Source: DATDCV01 sp036524155
GTDB lineage: Bacteria; Verrucomicrobiota; Verrucomicrobiia; Limisphaerales; UBA8199
Direction: 5' to 3'
Assembly (NCBI GenBank): GCA_036524155.1
Contig: DATDCV010000206.1
Coordinates: 1-8,217 of the forward strand
DNA: 8,217 bases
Positions 1-6,586 of the stretch are shown piece by piece. The notes beneath the pieces are model-generated. The model saw only the letters and a program-made list of their open reading frames with translations. It was not told where the DNA came from and did no database searches. Position 1 is the first letter of the stretch; every line of letters begins with the position of its first letter. The position numbers and the translations under genes were made by a program.

Positions 1-15
1 AGTCCGCGCGCCGGA
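1..15. repeat. Possible edge of a palindromic repeat copy
   Basis: The first 12 bases, AGTCCGCGCGCC, are identical to 3015-3026 inside the right arm of the inverted repeat downstream of ftsK. With a one-base gap the similarity continues for about 3 more bases. It could be the tail of a second copy of that element, which would then flank ftsK on both sides. The match is short and GC-rich and the rest lies outside the window, so chance cannot be excluded. Confidence 0.35.
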
Positions 16-100
16 CGCTCGGCCCACCCCCACCAGAGCCGCCACCTCGTGAACCACCACACGCTTGTCACTCCTTCGGCTAGCTTGCTACTCTTGGGCC

Positions 101-2803
101 GTGGCGCGGAAAGAAACCAGTGAACCCCGGCAGGGTTTAAGCGATGTTGCCGGCATCGTCCTGATGGTGGCGGCGGTGTTGCTGCTGGTGTCGGCGCTGT
201 CGTTTGACCGTTACGACCTGGCATCGGTGCGGACCCCGCCCAACCGGCCGGCGCACAATTGGATTGGGCCGCTGGGAGCGCACATGGCCTCGGCGTCGTT
301 CTGGCTGTTCGGGATCGCCGGCTACATGTTGCCGCTGGCCGTCGCCTTTGTCGGCCTGGGTTGTTTTTTCCCGTCGCTGTCTTATCTCCGGCGCCGGTGG
401 CCCTGGGCGGTGGTGCTGCTGTTCTCCTGCATGGGTTTGCTGTACTTGCTCGATATGCCGCACCTGGGGGATACGACCTCGCTCTACAGCCGGGCGCGGA
501 CGTCAATGGGCGCGCCGAGTATCGGCGGGTTTCTCGGCATGGTGATGTACGACTTTGCTTTCACGGCGCTGGGTCCTATCGGCGCCGGCATCGTTTATGT
601 CGCCCTGGACCTGATCAGCCTTTTGTTCCTCACGAATTTCCAGTTGGGCGACTGGGTGCGAGGCCTGTGGGCCGGTTTCGGCGGCGCCAAACCCGCGGCG
701 GCGGCCGATGAAGCCCTGGAACGACGCGCCCGTGACCTCCAAAAGCAAAAGAAGGAGCTGGAAGAACAAGTGGCGCGTTCCGGCCTGGGGCCCGATTTGA
801 AGCCCGTGCCCGAGCCGACGGTGCGTGACTTGAGCGTGCCGCAAGCCAAAGCCGGCCGGGGAAAGAAACCATCCGCTCCCGAACTGCCCAGGGAACCGGC
901 GCCCGCGGACGAAGGTGAAGTGATCCCGGCGCGGGAGGTCGCTGCCGCGACCACCGCCGAGGTTCTGGGCCGCAAACCGGAAGCCACCGGAAAGCCGGCC
1001 GAAGCCGCGGACAGCAAAGCGCCCGCGCCCGCCGCTGCCGGAGAAGCGAAAACTGCCGGGGAAACCGACAGCGATGGGAAACCGGACGCCACCGCCGCAG
1101 CGCCCGCTGCCGCCACCCCTCAAGCACCACAGCACCCGCCACCGAAAATCAGGCTCGGCCCCAAAAAACCCAAGCGGATCATGGTCGCCTCGACCCCGAT
1201 GATCGGCAATTACCAGCTCCCCAGCATGGAATTCCTGCTGCACCCGGACCCGACGCAGCGGCCGACCGAGTCGAAGGAAGAGCTGATGGCCAATGCGCGC
1301 CTCATGCAGCAGACCCTCGCGCAATTCGACATCGAGGTGGCGCTCGGCGATATCACCAAGGGCCCGACCATCACGCGCTATGAACTGCACCCGGCGCCGG
1401 GGGTCAAGCTCGAGAAGATCACCGCCCTGAACAACAACATCGCGGCGGCGCTCAAAGCCGAGCGGATCCATATCCTGGCCCCGGTCCCGGGAAAAAGCTC
1501 GGTGGGCGTCGAAGTGCCCAACGCGGTGAAGACGAAGGTCATGATGCGGGACCTGCTGGAGTCGGACGAATGGCGCAATACCAAGGCCAAAATCCCGCTC
1601 GCGATCGGCAAGGACGTTTACGGCAACCCGATTGTGACCGACTTGGGGGAGATGCCGCACCTGCTGATTGCCGGCAGCACCGGCGCCGGGAAATCGGTTT
1701 GCATCAATGCCATCATCACCTCGCTGTTGTACCGCTTCTCGCCGGACCAGCTCCGGTTCGTGATGATTGATCCCAAGGTGGTCGAGCTTCAGCACTACAA
1801 CATGCTGCCGCACCTGGTCGTGCCCGTCGTGACCGACCCCAAAAAGGTCATCCTGGCCCTGCGCTGGGTCGTCAACGAGATGGAGAAACGCTACCAGATC
1901 TTTGCCCGCGTCGGCGTCCGCAACATCGGCTCCTTCAACTCGCGGCCCAAGAACAAACCCCTGCCCGAGCGCGAACCGGAATTGCCGCTCATGGCGAAGA
2001 AAGAAAAAGTCGAGCCCGGCGCCGAGGGCTTCGCGGTGGAGGTGGACGAGGAAATCGTGGTGCCGCGCGAAGAGGACATCGTCATCCCCGAGAAGTTGAG
2101 TTACATCGTCGTGATCATCGACGAATTGGCGGACCTGATGCTCGTGGCGCCCGCGGACGTCGAAATGGCGATCGCCCGCATCACGCAGATGGCCCGCGCG
2201 GCGGGAATTCATTGCATCGTCGCCACCCAGCGGCCCAGCGTCGATGTCATTACCGGCGTTATCAAAGCCAATATCCCCGCGCGCCTGGCCTTCCAGGTCG
2301 CTGCCAAAGTCGATTCCCGTACGATCCTCGACGCGATGGGCGCCGACAAGTTGCTGGGCAAAGGAGACATGCTTTACCTGCCGCCCGGCTCGGCGAAGTT
2401 GATCCGCGCGCAGGGAGCGTTGATCACCGACCAGGAAATCCAGGACATCGTGGGTTTCATCGCGAAACAGGCCAAACCCAGCTACGAGATGGAGATCCAC
2501 CAGCAGCTCTCCAAGCCTTCCGGCGGCTTCGAGGAGGAGAGTGGTATTGACGAGGATGAAGAGATCATCCAGCAATGCATCGAAGTCATCCGCAGCGAGC
2601 AAAAAGCCAGCGTCTCGCTGTTGCAGCGGCGCTTGCGGCTCGGCTACGGCCGCGCCGCCCGCATCATGGACGAGCTCGAAAACCGCGGCATTGTTGGCCC
2701 CTCCAACGGCGCCGAACCGCGCGACATCCTCATCGACCTTGACGGCACCGGCGCCGACGGGCAACCGCCCGGCGCCGCCGGCGGCCCGGCGACCGACGAA
2801 TAA
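101..2803 (+). CDS. ftsK: FtsK/SpoIIIE-family DNA translocase
   Basis: Membrane-anchored, ATP-driven double-stranded DNA pump that moves chromosome ends through the closing division septum. From GTG 101 it is 900 aa. Residues about 16-180 carry roughly four hydrophobic segments (16-34, 67-92, 101-118, 143-178). Next come a charged, possibly coiled-coil stretch (about 203-227) and an Ala/Pro/Lys-rich linker to about 365. The motor follows, with Walker A GSTGAGKS at about 525-532 and Walker B VVIIDEL with the Asp-Glu pair at 674-675, then the family block ATQRPSVDVITG. The C-terminal gamma winged helix (about 817-880) contains LLQRRLRLGYGRAARIMDEL; in the family it reads KOPS-type polar sequences and contacts XerD. 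About 50 acidic residues (615-666) are inserted before Walker B. An in-frame TTG at 65 would add 12 residues that look like translated leader. MARKET at 101 is the more natural start, but no clear Shine-Dalgarno supports either. Family assignment is certain; the start is not. Confidence 0.96.
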   Translation: MARKETSEPRQGLSDVAGIVLMVAAVLLLVSALSFDRYDLASVRTPPNRPAHNWIGPLGAHMASASFWLFGIAGYMLPLAVAFVGLGCFFPSLSYLRRRWPWAVVLLFSCMGLLYLLDMPHLGDTTSLYSRARTSMGAPSIGGFLGMVMYDFAFTALGPIGAGIVYVALDLISLLFLTNFQLGDWVRGLWAGFGGAKPAAAADEALERRARDLQKQKKELEEQVARSGLGPDLKPVPEPTVRDLSVPQAKAGRGKKPSAPELPREPAPADEGEVIPAREVAAATTAEVLGRKPEATGKPAEAADSKAPAPAAAGEAKTAGETDSDGKPDATAAAPAAATPQAPQHPPPKIRLGPKKPKRIMVASTPMIGNYQLPSMEFLLHPDPTQRPTESKEELMANARLMQQTLAQFDIEVALGDITKGPTITRYELHPAPGVKLEKITALNNNIAAALKAERIHILAPVPGKSSVGVEVPNAVKTKVMMRDLLESDEWRNTKAKIPLAIGKDVYGNPIVTDLGEMPHLLIAGSTGAGKSVCINAIITSLLYRFSPDQLRFVMIDPKVVELQHYNMLPHLVVPVVTDPKKVILALRWVVNEMEKRYQIFARVGVRNIGSFNSRPKNKPLPEREPELPLMAKKEKVEPGAEGFAVEVDEEIVVPREEDIVIPEKLSYIVVIIDELADLMLVAPADVEMAIARITQMARAAGIHCIVATQRPSVDVITGVIKANIPARLAFQVAAKVDSRTILDAMGADKLLGKGDMLYLPPGSAKLIRAQGALITDQEIQDIVGFIAKQAKPSYEMEIHQQLSKPSGGFEEESGIDEDEEIIQQCIEVIRSEQKASVSLLQRRLRLGYGRAARIMDELENRGIVGPSNGAEPRDILIDLDGTGADGQPPGAAGGPATDE

Positions 2804-2810
2804 TCCGAGC

Positions 2811-2827
2811 GCCGACCTGTTGTCGGC
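2811..2827 (+). terminator. Weak hairpin after ftsK
   Basis: GCCGAC (2811-2816) and GTCGGC (2822-2827) form a 6-bp GC-rich stem with a 5-nt loop. It begins 8 nt after the ftsK stop and is followed by TTAT rather than a real T-tract. It may be a weak or processed 3' end for the ftsK transcript; the structure is visible, the function is inferred. Confidence 0.3.
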
Positions 2828-2920
2828 TTATGCGCCGGCAGCTCATGAACGTGCACGGCCTCTGATCAAATTCGCAGCATGAAGGCTTCTTTTTCCGTGA
2901 AACGTGCCGGGTCCCGCTGT

Positions 2921-3029
2921 CCCGGCGCGCGGACTTCAGTCAGCAGCAATGCCCGCCCGCCTGTTGCGCGCGGGATACCGCAGCCCCCTGCCGAAGGATG
3001 TTGCTGCGGACTTAAGTCCGCGCGCCCGG
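2921..3029. repeat. 29-bp imperfect inverted repeat element
   Basis: The arms at 2921-2949 and 3001-3029 are reverse complements at 26 of 29 positions, separated by 51 bp. The right arm contains a perfect 16-bp palindrome, GCGGACTTAAGTCCGC (3006-3021); the equivalent part of the left arm is degraded (GCGGACTTCAGTCAGC). The size and build resemble REP/BIME or REPIN-type mobile palindromes: two head-to-head copies, each with its own internal palindrome. A partial match at the window start suggests the unit is dispersed. It ends about 26 bp before the likely start of the 2H gene. No target-site duplication was recognised, and no REP-associated transposase (TnpA-REP) is in the window. Confidence 0.72.
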
Positions 3030-3055
3030 AGCCGCCAGGCGCAGCCCGCGAAAAG

Positions 3056-3207
3056 TTGCAGGCGCACTATGACCATTTGTGGTCGGAGACGATTGAGAAA
3101 ATCAGGGCCGGACAGGTCGAGATCGATCCGGTTTTGAAGCCCAGCATCCGCGACCAGCGACGAGGCCTGACCGTGATGGCCCGGCCCGGTTCGCGGTCCG
3201 GCAGCAC
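3056..3207 (+). pseudogene. Out-of-frame N-terminal part of the 2H phosphoesterase gene
   Basis: Reading frame 2 here gives a sequence that fits the N-terminus of the 2H protein that follows: HYDHLWSETIEKIRAG, then DQRRGLTVMARP. After the codons for ARP it drifts into nonsense and stops at 3223. The matching continuation, FAVRQHVAAFLSRL, lies in frame 1 from about 3190. Adding a single base around 3185-3192 (for example a third G in the GG at 3188-3189) gives the smooth join LTVMARPGFAVRQHVAAFL. The start is uncertain. TTG 3056 is the nearest in-frame candidate; ATG 2879 would require translating through the inverted repeat and gives an unlikely Cys/Pro/Arg-rich leader. The broken gene may be a true mutation or an assembly error. 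Confidence 0.62.
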
Positions 3208-3744
3208 GTGGCGGCGTTCTTGAGCCGGTTGCGCCGGCTCGAACCGGATCAGTACTATTATACCGCCTCGGAGGTTCACATAACCGTGCTGTCGCTCTTC
3301 ACTGCCACCATTGACCACGGACCCTTCTTCGCCCAACGGGCACGCTATGTCTCCGCCGCCGACACGGCGCTGCGGAAAGCCGGGCCGATGCGGATAGACT
3401 TTGCCGGCGTGACTGCCTCCACCGGCACAGTGATGATCCAGGGCTTCTTCGTCGACGACGTGCTGAATGACTTGCGCGATGCCCTTCGCAGAGAACTTCG
3501 GGCTCGCGGCCTGGGGGCGGGCCTGGACCAGCGTTATCGCTTGCGCACCGCCCACATGACAGCTGTGCGGTTTCGCAGCCCCTTGCGTGACAGCCGGCGA
3601 TTTGCCGCGGCGCTCGAACAGGCCCGGGAGCGGCCGTTCGGAGCCACCACGATCAGGAGCCTGAGCCTGGTCGAGAACGACTGGTACATGTCGCATCACG
3701 CCACTGAAATCGTAAAGCGCTATCCCTTGGTGCCCGCGAGGTAA
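3208..3744 (+). CDS. 2H phosphoesterase (2'-5' RNA ligase-like), 5'-truncated frame
   Basis: Soluble protein of the 2H phosphoesterase superfamily (LigT / 2'-5' RNA ligase-like). Relatives hydrolyse or form 2'-5' or cyclic phosphodiester bonds in small RNAs or nucleotides; the substrate here is unknown. Two HxT motifs that define the active site are present: VHITVL with His24/Thr26 and AHMTAV with His116/Thr118 (numbered from GTG 3208, 178 aa). The spacing of about 92 residues suits the two-lobed fold. The open frame begins at GTG 3208 only because the upstream part is in another frame: EPDQYYYTASEVHITVL and the preceding helix VRQHVAAFLSRL belong to a longer protein whose first strand lies at 3056-3190. 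An intact gene would encode about 229 aa. Without that first strand the fold is probably unstable, although both catalytic motifs survive. No Shine-Dalgarno is seen at 3208. Confidence 0.82.
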   Translation: MAAFLSRLRRLEPDQYYYTASEVHITVLSLFTATIDHGPFFAQRARYVSAADTALRKAGPMRIDFAGVTASTGTVMIQGFFVDDVLNDLRDALRRELRARGLGAGLDQRYRLRTAHMTAVRFRSPLRDSRRFAAALEQARERPFGATTIRSLSLVENDWYMSHHATEIVKRYPLVPAR

Positions 3745-3818
3745 GAGCAATAAGCCGGAGCGGTGGGGTGTTACTGAAAACCTGCGGATGCGTCCCGCTG
3801 CTGTCCGAATGCGTCTTG

Positions 3819-3846
3819 CCCGGATTCCAGGGAACCCGGGTTTCTT
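3819..3846. terminator. Possible terminator between convergent genes
   Basis: CCCGGATTCC (3819-3828) and GGAACCCGGG (3831-3840) form a near-perfect 22-bp palindrome with one mismatched pair and only 2 nt at the centre. It is followed on the + strand by TTTCTT. It lies 75 nt past the 2H stop and immediately beyond the 3' end of the M81 gene, so it could end + strand transcription. The very tight loop and interrupted T-run make this tentative. Confidence 0.35.
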
Positions 3847-3851
3847 CATTC

Positions 3852-5489
3852 TTAGGCTGGGGCGGATTCCGGGTCGAAGGTGGTGTCCGGCTCGAAGGGG
3901 AAAACCGGTTTGCGGCGGCGCGTGTAGGTCAGTTTTTCGATCCGCATGTCGCCGGCGCCGGGAGTCAGAAGCATGATGTAGCGCGGGGCGATGCGCGTCA
4001 GTCCGGGATAGAGGTAGCCTTCTTTCACTACGACTAGTTTGCGCTTCAGCGGCTCGATTCCGCAGGGCTCGAACTGGCGCGGGTCGGTGAACGCGGTCGG
4101 GCCATCTCCCAGGATCAGTTCCACGTCGCCGATGCGCCCGACCGCCAGGCGCGGATTGTGGACCAGCCGCACGACCTCAATTTCCGCCTCCAGCGGCGGG
4201 CCAAACCGCGTCTCGATGGTTGCTCCCACAGACAGCCGCAGCTTCTTGCCTTCGCCGGCTTCGAAGCACTTGGCCGTCGCTGCCGCGTCATTCAGGCCGG
4301 CGACGACCGCGCTTCTTACCTTCCGCTCGACCAGGTGCCGCAACACAACCGGCAGGTCGCCCGGCGTGCTGGCCGTGACGTTGTCACCGCTGTCGGTGAG
4401 GAAGACCGTCGGTTCGTTCGCGGCCAAGGCGCGGGCGACGCCGTCTTCCAGTTCGGCGGTCTCGCAGCCGAAGGCGAACTGGCGCCGCGCGTCCCAGATC
4501 TTTCGCGCCAGATAAACAGCCGTGGCCCGGGCCGCCGCGCGCGAACCGTCCGCCGTGACCGTGACCGACATGCCGGTGTCGGGCGAGTCGGTCCAGGCGC
4601 AGCCGACAAAGAGCGTTGCGGCGAGGATTTTGGCGTCGTGCCCCGGAAGGCCTTCACGCTCGACGCGGCGCGCTTCCTCGACCAATGAGCGAAACGGTTC
4701 GGAAGTGGTCATCGCCTTTTCGCCCTGGACGATGATGGGAATGGGCAGCGCATACGAGACCGGGCGCACCCTTCCCGCGAGCGTGTCGAGCAAGATGCGC
4801 TCAGCCAGTTCGGCGGTTTGCGCGCCGTCGGTGTGCGGCGCGGTCTTGAGGCCGACCAGGATGTCGCCAAACTGCGCCATTCGCGCGGGGATGTTGCCGT
4901 GGAGGTCGAACGTGCAGGCGATGGGGATCTTCGGCCCGACCAGCGCGCGCACCTCGCCCACCAGTTCGGTCTCGGCCGGGCCGACGCCTTCGGCATACAT
5001 CGCGCCGTGCAACCGCAGGAAGACCGCATCCACCGGCAGCGCGGCGCGGAGCGACGCTCGCACTCTCTCCATCGCCTCGCGGCAGGCGGGCTCCGTGATC
5101 GTCCCGCCGCCCGACGGATAAGCGGAAACGCCCGGCACGACAACGCATCCGCGGTTTTTCCATTCCGCGAGGCGGAACTGCCCGGCGGTGGAGTAGGAGT
5201 AGCTCCGGGTGGCCACGGGACGAAAGGTATTGGTTTCGTGGGAAAACCCAGCCAGGAACACCCGCTTGCCTGTAACGGGAAGGCTGGTCGTCGGGGGAGC
5301 GGACGCCTTCGGCTGCGATACTGCGGCGCGGGCAACGGCTCGGTCGGTAGCGAGTCCGGAAGTGACGAAGCCGGCGCCGGTGAGCGCGAGGAATTGTCGC
5401 CGGGACAGGTGCCGGCGGGCGTTGCTTTCGGACCGCGAGTATCGGGCGGGCGGGAAATTCGCCCGGGTCGGCAGGGGGGTGGGTTTCAT
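3852..5489 (-). CDS. Tat-exported M81 (MlrC-like) metallopeptidase
   Basis: Predicted zinc-dependent hydrolase of peptidase family M81, named after the microcystin-degrading enzyme MlrC; the natural substrate is probably a small peptide or amide and is not known. From ATG 5489 it is 545 aa. A twin-arginine signal starts at about residue 29 (SRRQFLALTGAGF), with a likely cleavage near AVARA, so the folded enzyme should cross by Tat to the periplasm or beyond. Family motifs in order: GFSHETNTF (Glu85), LHGAM (His161), FDLHGN (Asp195, His197), TAPHTD (His219), then SGDNVTASTPGD (367-378) opening the C-terminal MlrC domain. Glu85, Asp195, His197 and His219 are the likely metal ligands or catalytic residues. 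Start choice: an in-frame GTG at 5510 adds 7 residues, but ATG 5489 has AGAAG just upstream and sits about 32 nt after the start predicted from a TATAAT box, whereas the GTG would have an 11-nt leader. Confidence 0.9.
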   Translation of the reverse strand: MKPTPLPTRANFPPARYSRSESNARRHLSRRQFLALTGAGFVTSGLATDRAVARAAVSQPKASAPPTTSLPVTGKRVFLAGFSHETNTFRPVATRSYSYSTAGQFRLAEWKNRGCVVVPGVSAYPSGGGTITEPACREAMERVRASLRAALPVDAVFLRLHGAMYAEGVGPAETELVGEVRALVGPKIPIACTFDLHGNIPARMAQFGDILVGLKTAPHTDGAQTAELAERILLDTLAGRVRPVSYALPIPIIVQGEKAMTTSEPFRSLVEEARRVEREGLPGHDAKILAATLFVGCAWTDSPDTGMSVTVTADGSRAAARATAVYLARKIWDARRQFAFGCETAELEDGVARALAANEPTVFLTDSGDNVTASTPGDLPVVLRHLVERKVRSAVVAGLNDAAATAKCFEAGEGKKLRLSVGATIETRFGPPLEAEIEVVRLVHNPRLAVGRIGDVELILGDGPTAFTDPRQFEPCGIEPLKRKLVVVKEGYLYPGLTRIAPRYIMLLTPGAGDMRIEKLTYTRRRKPVFPFEPDTTFDPESAPA

Positions 5490-5527
5490 TCGGCTTCTAT
5501 AGGTTTTCACTGCAGCGATGGCAAGGC

Positions 5528-5533
5528 ATTATA
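5528..5533 (-). promoter_or_regulatory. -10 box for the M81 gene
   Basis: The minus strand reads TATAAT, a perfect sigma-70-type -10 hexamer, in an otherwise GC-rich context. Transcription would start near 5521, giving a leader of about 32 nt to ATG 5489. No good TTGACA-like -35 lies at 16-18 nt; ATGAC sequences occur further away, at about 22-23 nt. The hexamer is seen directly; its activity is inferred. Confidence 0.5.
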
Positions 5534-5597
5534 CCGGGATATCTCGCAGGAGCGGCGTCATAGGAGTTATGTTCCAGGCAACTGCGTGATTTTGTCC

Positions 5598-5687
5598 CTC
5601 ACTTTGTCTTTCACTTTGTCCTGCTTTCGGGAGAGTGGCCACGGAGTCGAAAGACAAAGTGGAAGACAAAGTGGAAGACAAAGTGAG
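5598..5687. repeat. 12-bp tandem units arranged as an inverted repeat
   Basis: Three back-to-back copies of AAGACAAAGTGG lie at 5651-5662, 5663-5674 and 5675-5686 (the last ends in A). The complementary unit CACTTTGTC occurs twice on the left, at about 5600-5608 and 5612-5620. Left arm 5598-5620 and right arm 5665-5687 pair over 23 bp with one G-T mismatch, leaving a 44-nt loop. A second register uses CTTTCG (5624-5629) and CGAAAG (5648-5653). The AT-leaning units contrast with the GC-rich surroundings. The structure could be a cruciform or RNA hairpin, an array of protein-binding sites, or a dispersed genomic repeat. No transposon genes are attached. Confidence 0.75.
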
Positions 5688-5799
5688 CTGGAAGAGCCGC
5701 AGGGCTACCGGAATACGCTGACACCGGCTTCTGCAAGCGATAGGATAGCACCGACGGGACTCTCAGGACGCTCCGAATTATACGTAACGGGACCGGCCA

Positions 5800-6525
5800 A
5801 TGGACAACCGAGAAGGCAGTACCCAAACGACCGAACAGTCTGTAGTGGACCCGCCGGGAAAGTGCCGGCGCTGCGATTGGGTTCCGGCGCTTCTGGTCTG
5901 CATCGGAGCGGCAAGCGGTGCTTGGGTGCTGGGATCGCGATCCTTGTTTTCCACCTGGCAGGGGTTCCCTAACACGGCTTCGACGACGTTACTGTTTCTG
6001 GCAGGCGCCGCGCTGGCCGGCAGGAATGTGCCACCGTGCTACAAATGGAGCATCGTCGCCGGGCTTGGATGTTCAGCCATAGGCGATGCCTTCTTGATGC
6101 TCCCGGATGATCGTTTCGTGCGCGGACTGTGCAGCTTTCTGGCGGCTCACCTCTGCTACCTGTGGGCTTTGACTTCCGACACCCGGCTGGCCGAACGCAA
6201 AACACCGTTTGTGCTCTGCGGCATATTGGCGGTCGCGCTGGTCGCCTGGCTCTGGCCGGGAGTGGCTGCACCCCTGCGCTTCCCGGTGGTGCTCTACGCG
6301 GTCGCCCTGTTAGGCATGGCCGCACAGGCCATCACGCGCGGCATGTCGAAGCGCGATGCGGGCGCAATCCTGGCGGCCGTCGGGGCGGCGCTGTTTGTGA
6401 TTTCAGACGCGGTGCTGGCGTTTCAACGATTCCGGCATCCGCTGGAATGGGGAAGGCTGATCGTGCTGGGCACCTATTTCGCCGCGCAAGGCGGCATCGC
6501 ATTGTCCGTGCTGCGGTATCGGTGA
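5800..6525 (+). CDS. Lysoplasmalogenase-like membrane protein (YhhN/TMEM86 family)
   Basis: Integral membrane protein of 241 aa; the family includes lysoplasmalogenases, which cleave the vinyl-ether bond of lysoplasmalogens to an aldehyde and a glycerophospho-base. Most residues from about 27 onward form roughly seven or eight hydrophobic helices. Family landmarks are visible: GDAFLML (Gly95-Asp96), FVRGLCSFLAAHLCYLWAL with the AH pair at 116-117, GAALFVISDAVLAFQRF (Asp203) and the C-terminal helix with YFAAQ at 226-230. The conserved acidic residues Asp96 and Asp203 are candidates for the active site. Residues 1-26 are a polar N-terminal extension with two Cys. ATG 5800 is preceded by a weak ACGGGA. 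The gene stands alone, divergent from the M81 gene and convergent with the next. Family assignment is good; lysoplasmalogenase activity itself is inferred, as many bacterial members are untested. Confidence 0.88.
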   Translation: MDNREGSTQTTEQSVVDPPGKCRRCDWVPALLVCIGAASGAWVLGSRSLFSTWQGFPNTASTTLLFLAGAALAGRNVPPCYKWSIVAGLGCSAIGDAFLMLPDDRFVRGLCSFLAAHLCYLWALTSDTRLAERKTPFVLCGILAVALVAWLWPGVAAPLRFPVVLYAVALLGMAAQAITRGMSKRDAGAILAAVGAALFVISDAVLAFQRFRHPLEWGRLIVLGTYFAAQGGIALSVLRYR

Positions 6526-6586
6526 GCCTGTTCTTTGCCTTGCGCGGGATGGCGGGAGATTGCTTGTATCTTTTTAGCGAACGGAA

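Larger units (their letters stand above)
5490..5799. other. Divergent intergenic region between M81 and lysoplasmalogenase genes
   Basis: A 310-bp gap separates two gene starts that point away from each other, so it should hold the promoters of both. On the M81 side there is the TATAAT box and AGAAG ribosome-binding-like sequence. In the middle (5598-5687) there is a 12-bp-unit inverted repeat, described separately. On the lysoplasmalogenase side, AATTATAC (5776-5783) is a possible AT-rich -10, and ACGGGA (about 5785-5790) could be a weak Shine-Dalgarno before ATG 5800; neither is strong. I see no small gene or known RNA family here. Confidence 0.6.

Noticed and set aside
1..100. tRNA or small RNA gene upstream of ftsK
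   Set aside because: No cloverleaf, T-loop motif or stable stem was found; the stretch is C-rich and unstructured apart from the possible repeat edge.
503..2764. 753-codon open frame on the minus strand opposite ftsK
   Set aside because: It is the mirror of a high-GC coding region; the His/Arg/Asp-rich low-complexity product shows no family motif, while the + strand encodes unmistakable FtsK motifs.
2879..3055. ATG 2879 as the true start of the 2H protein
   Set aside because: The added 59 residues are a translation of the inverted repeat and its flanks (Cys/Pro/Arg-rich) and do not resemble the family's N-terminus.
3170..3200. Programmed -1 ribosomal frameshift in the 2H gene
   Set aside because: No X-XXY-YYZ slippery heptamer or clear downstream stem is seen at the junction; a missing base is the simpler explanation.
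3067..3849. 260-codon minus-strand open frame opposite the 2H gene
   Set aside because: Shadow of the 2H coding sequence; no recognisable motif, and the + strand has both HxT motifs.
5598..5687. CRISPR-like array
   Set aside because: The 12-bp units are directly adjacent with no spacers, and are inverted on the other side; no cas genes are present.
4818..5972. 384-codon + strand open frame spanning the M81 gene, the intergenic repeat and the lysoplasmalogenase start
   Set aside because: It runs antisense through M81 motifs and translates the 12-bp repeats into a Gln/Ser/Gly/Arg repeat; this is a high-GC artefact, not a fusion gene.
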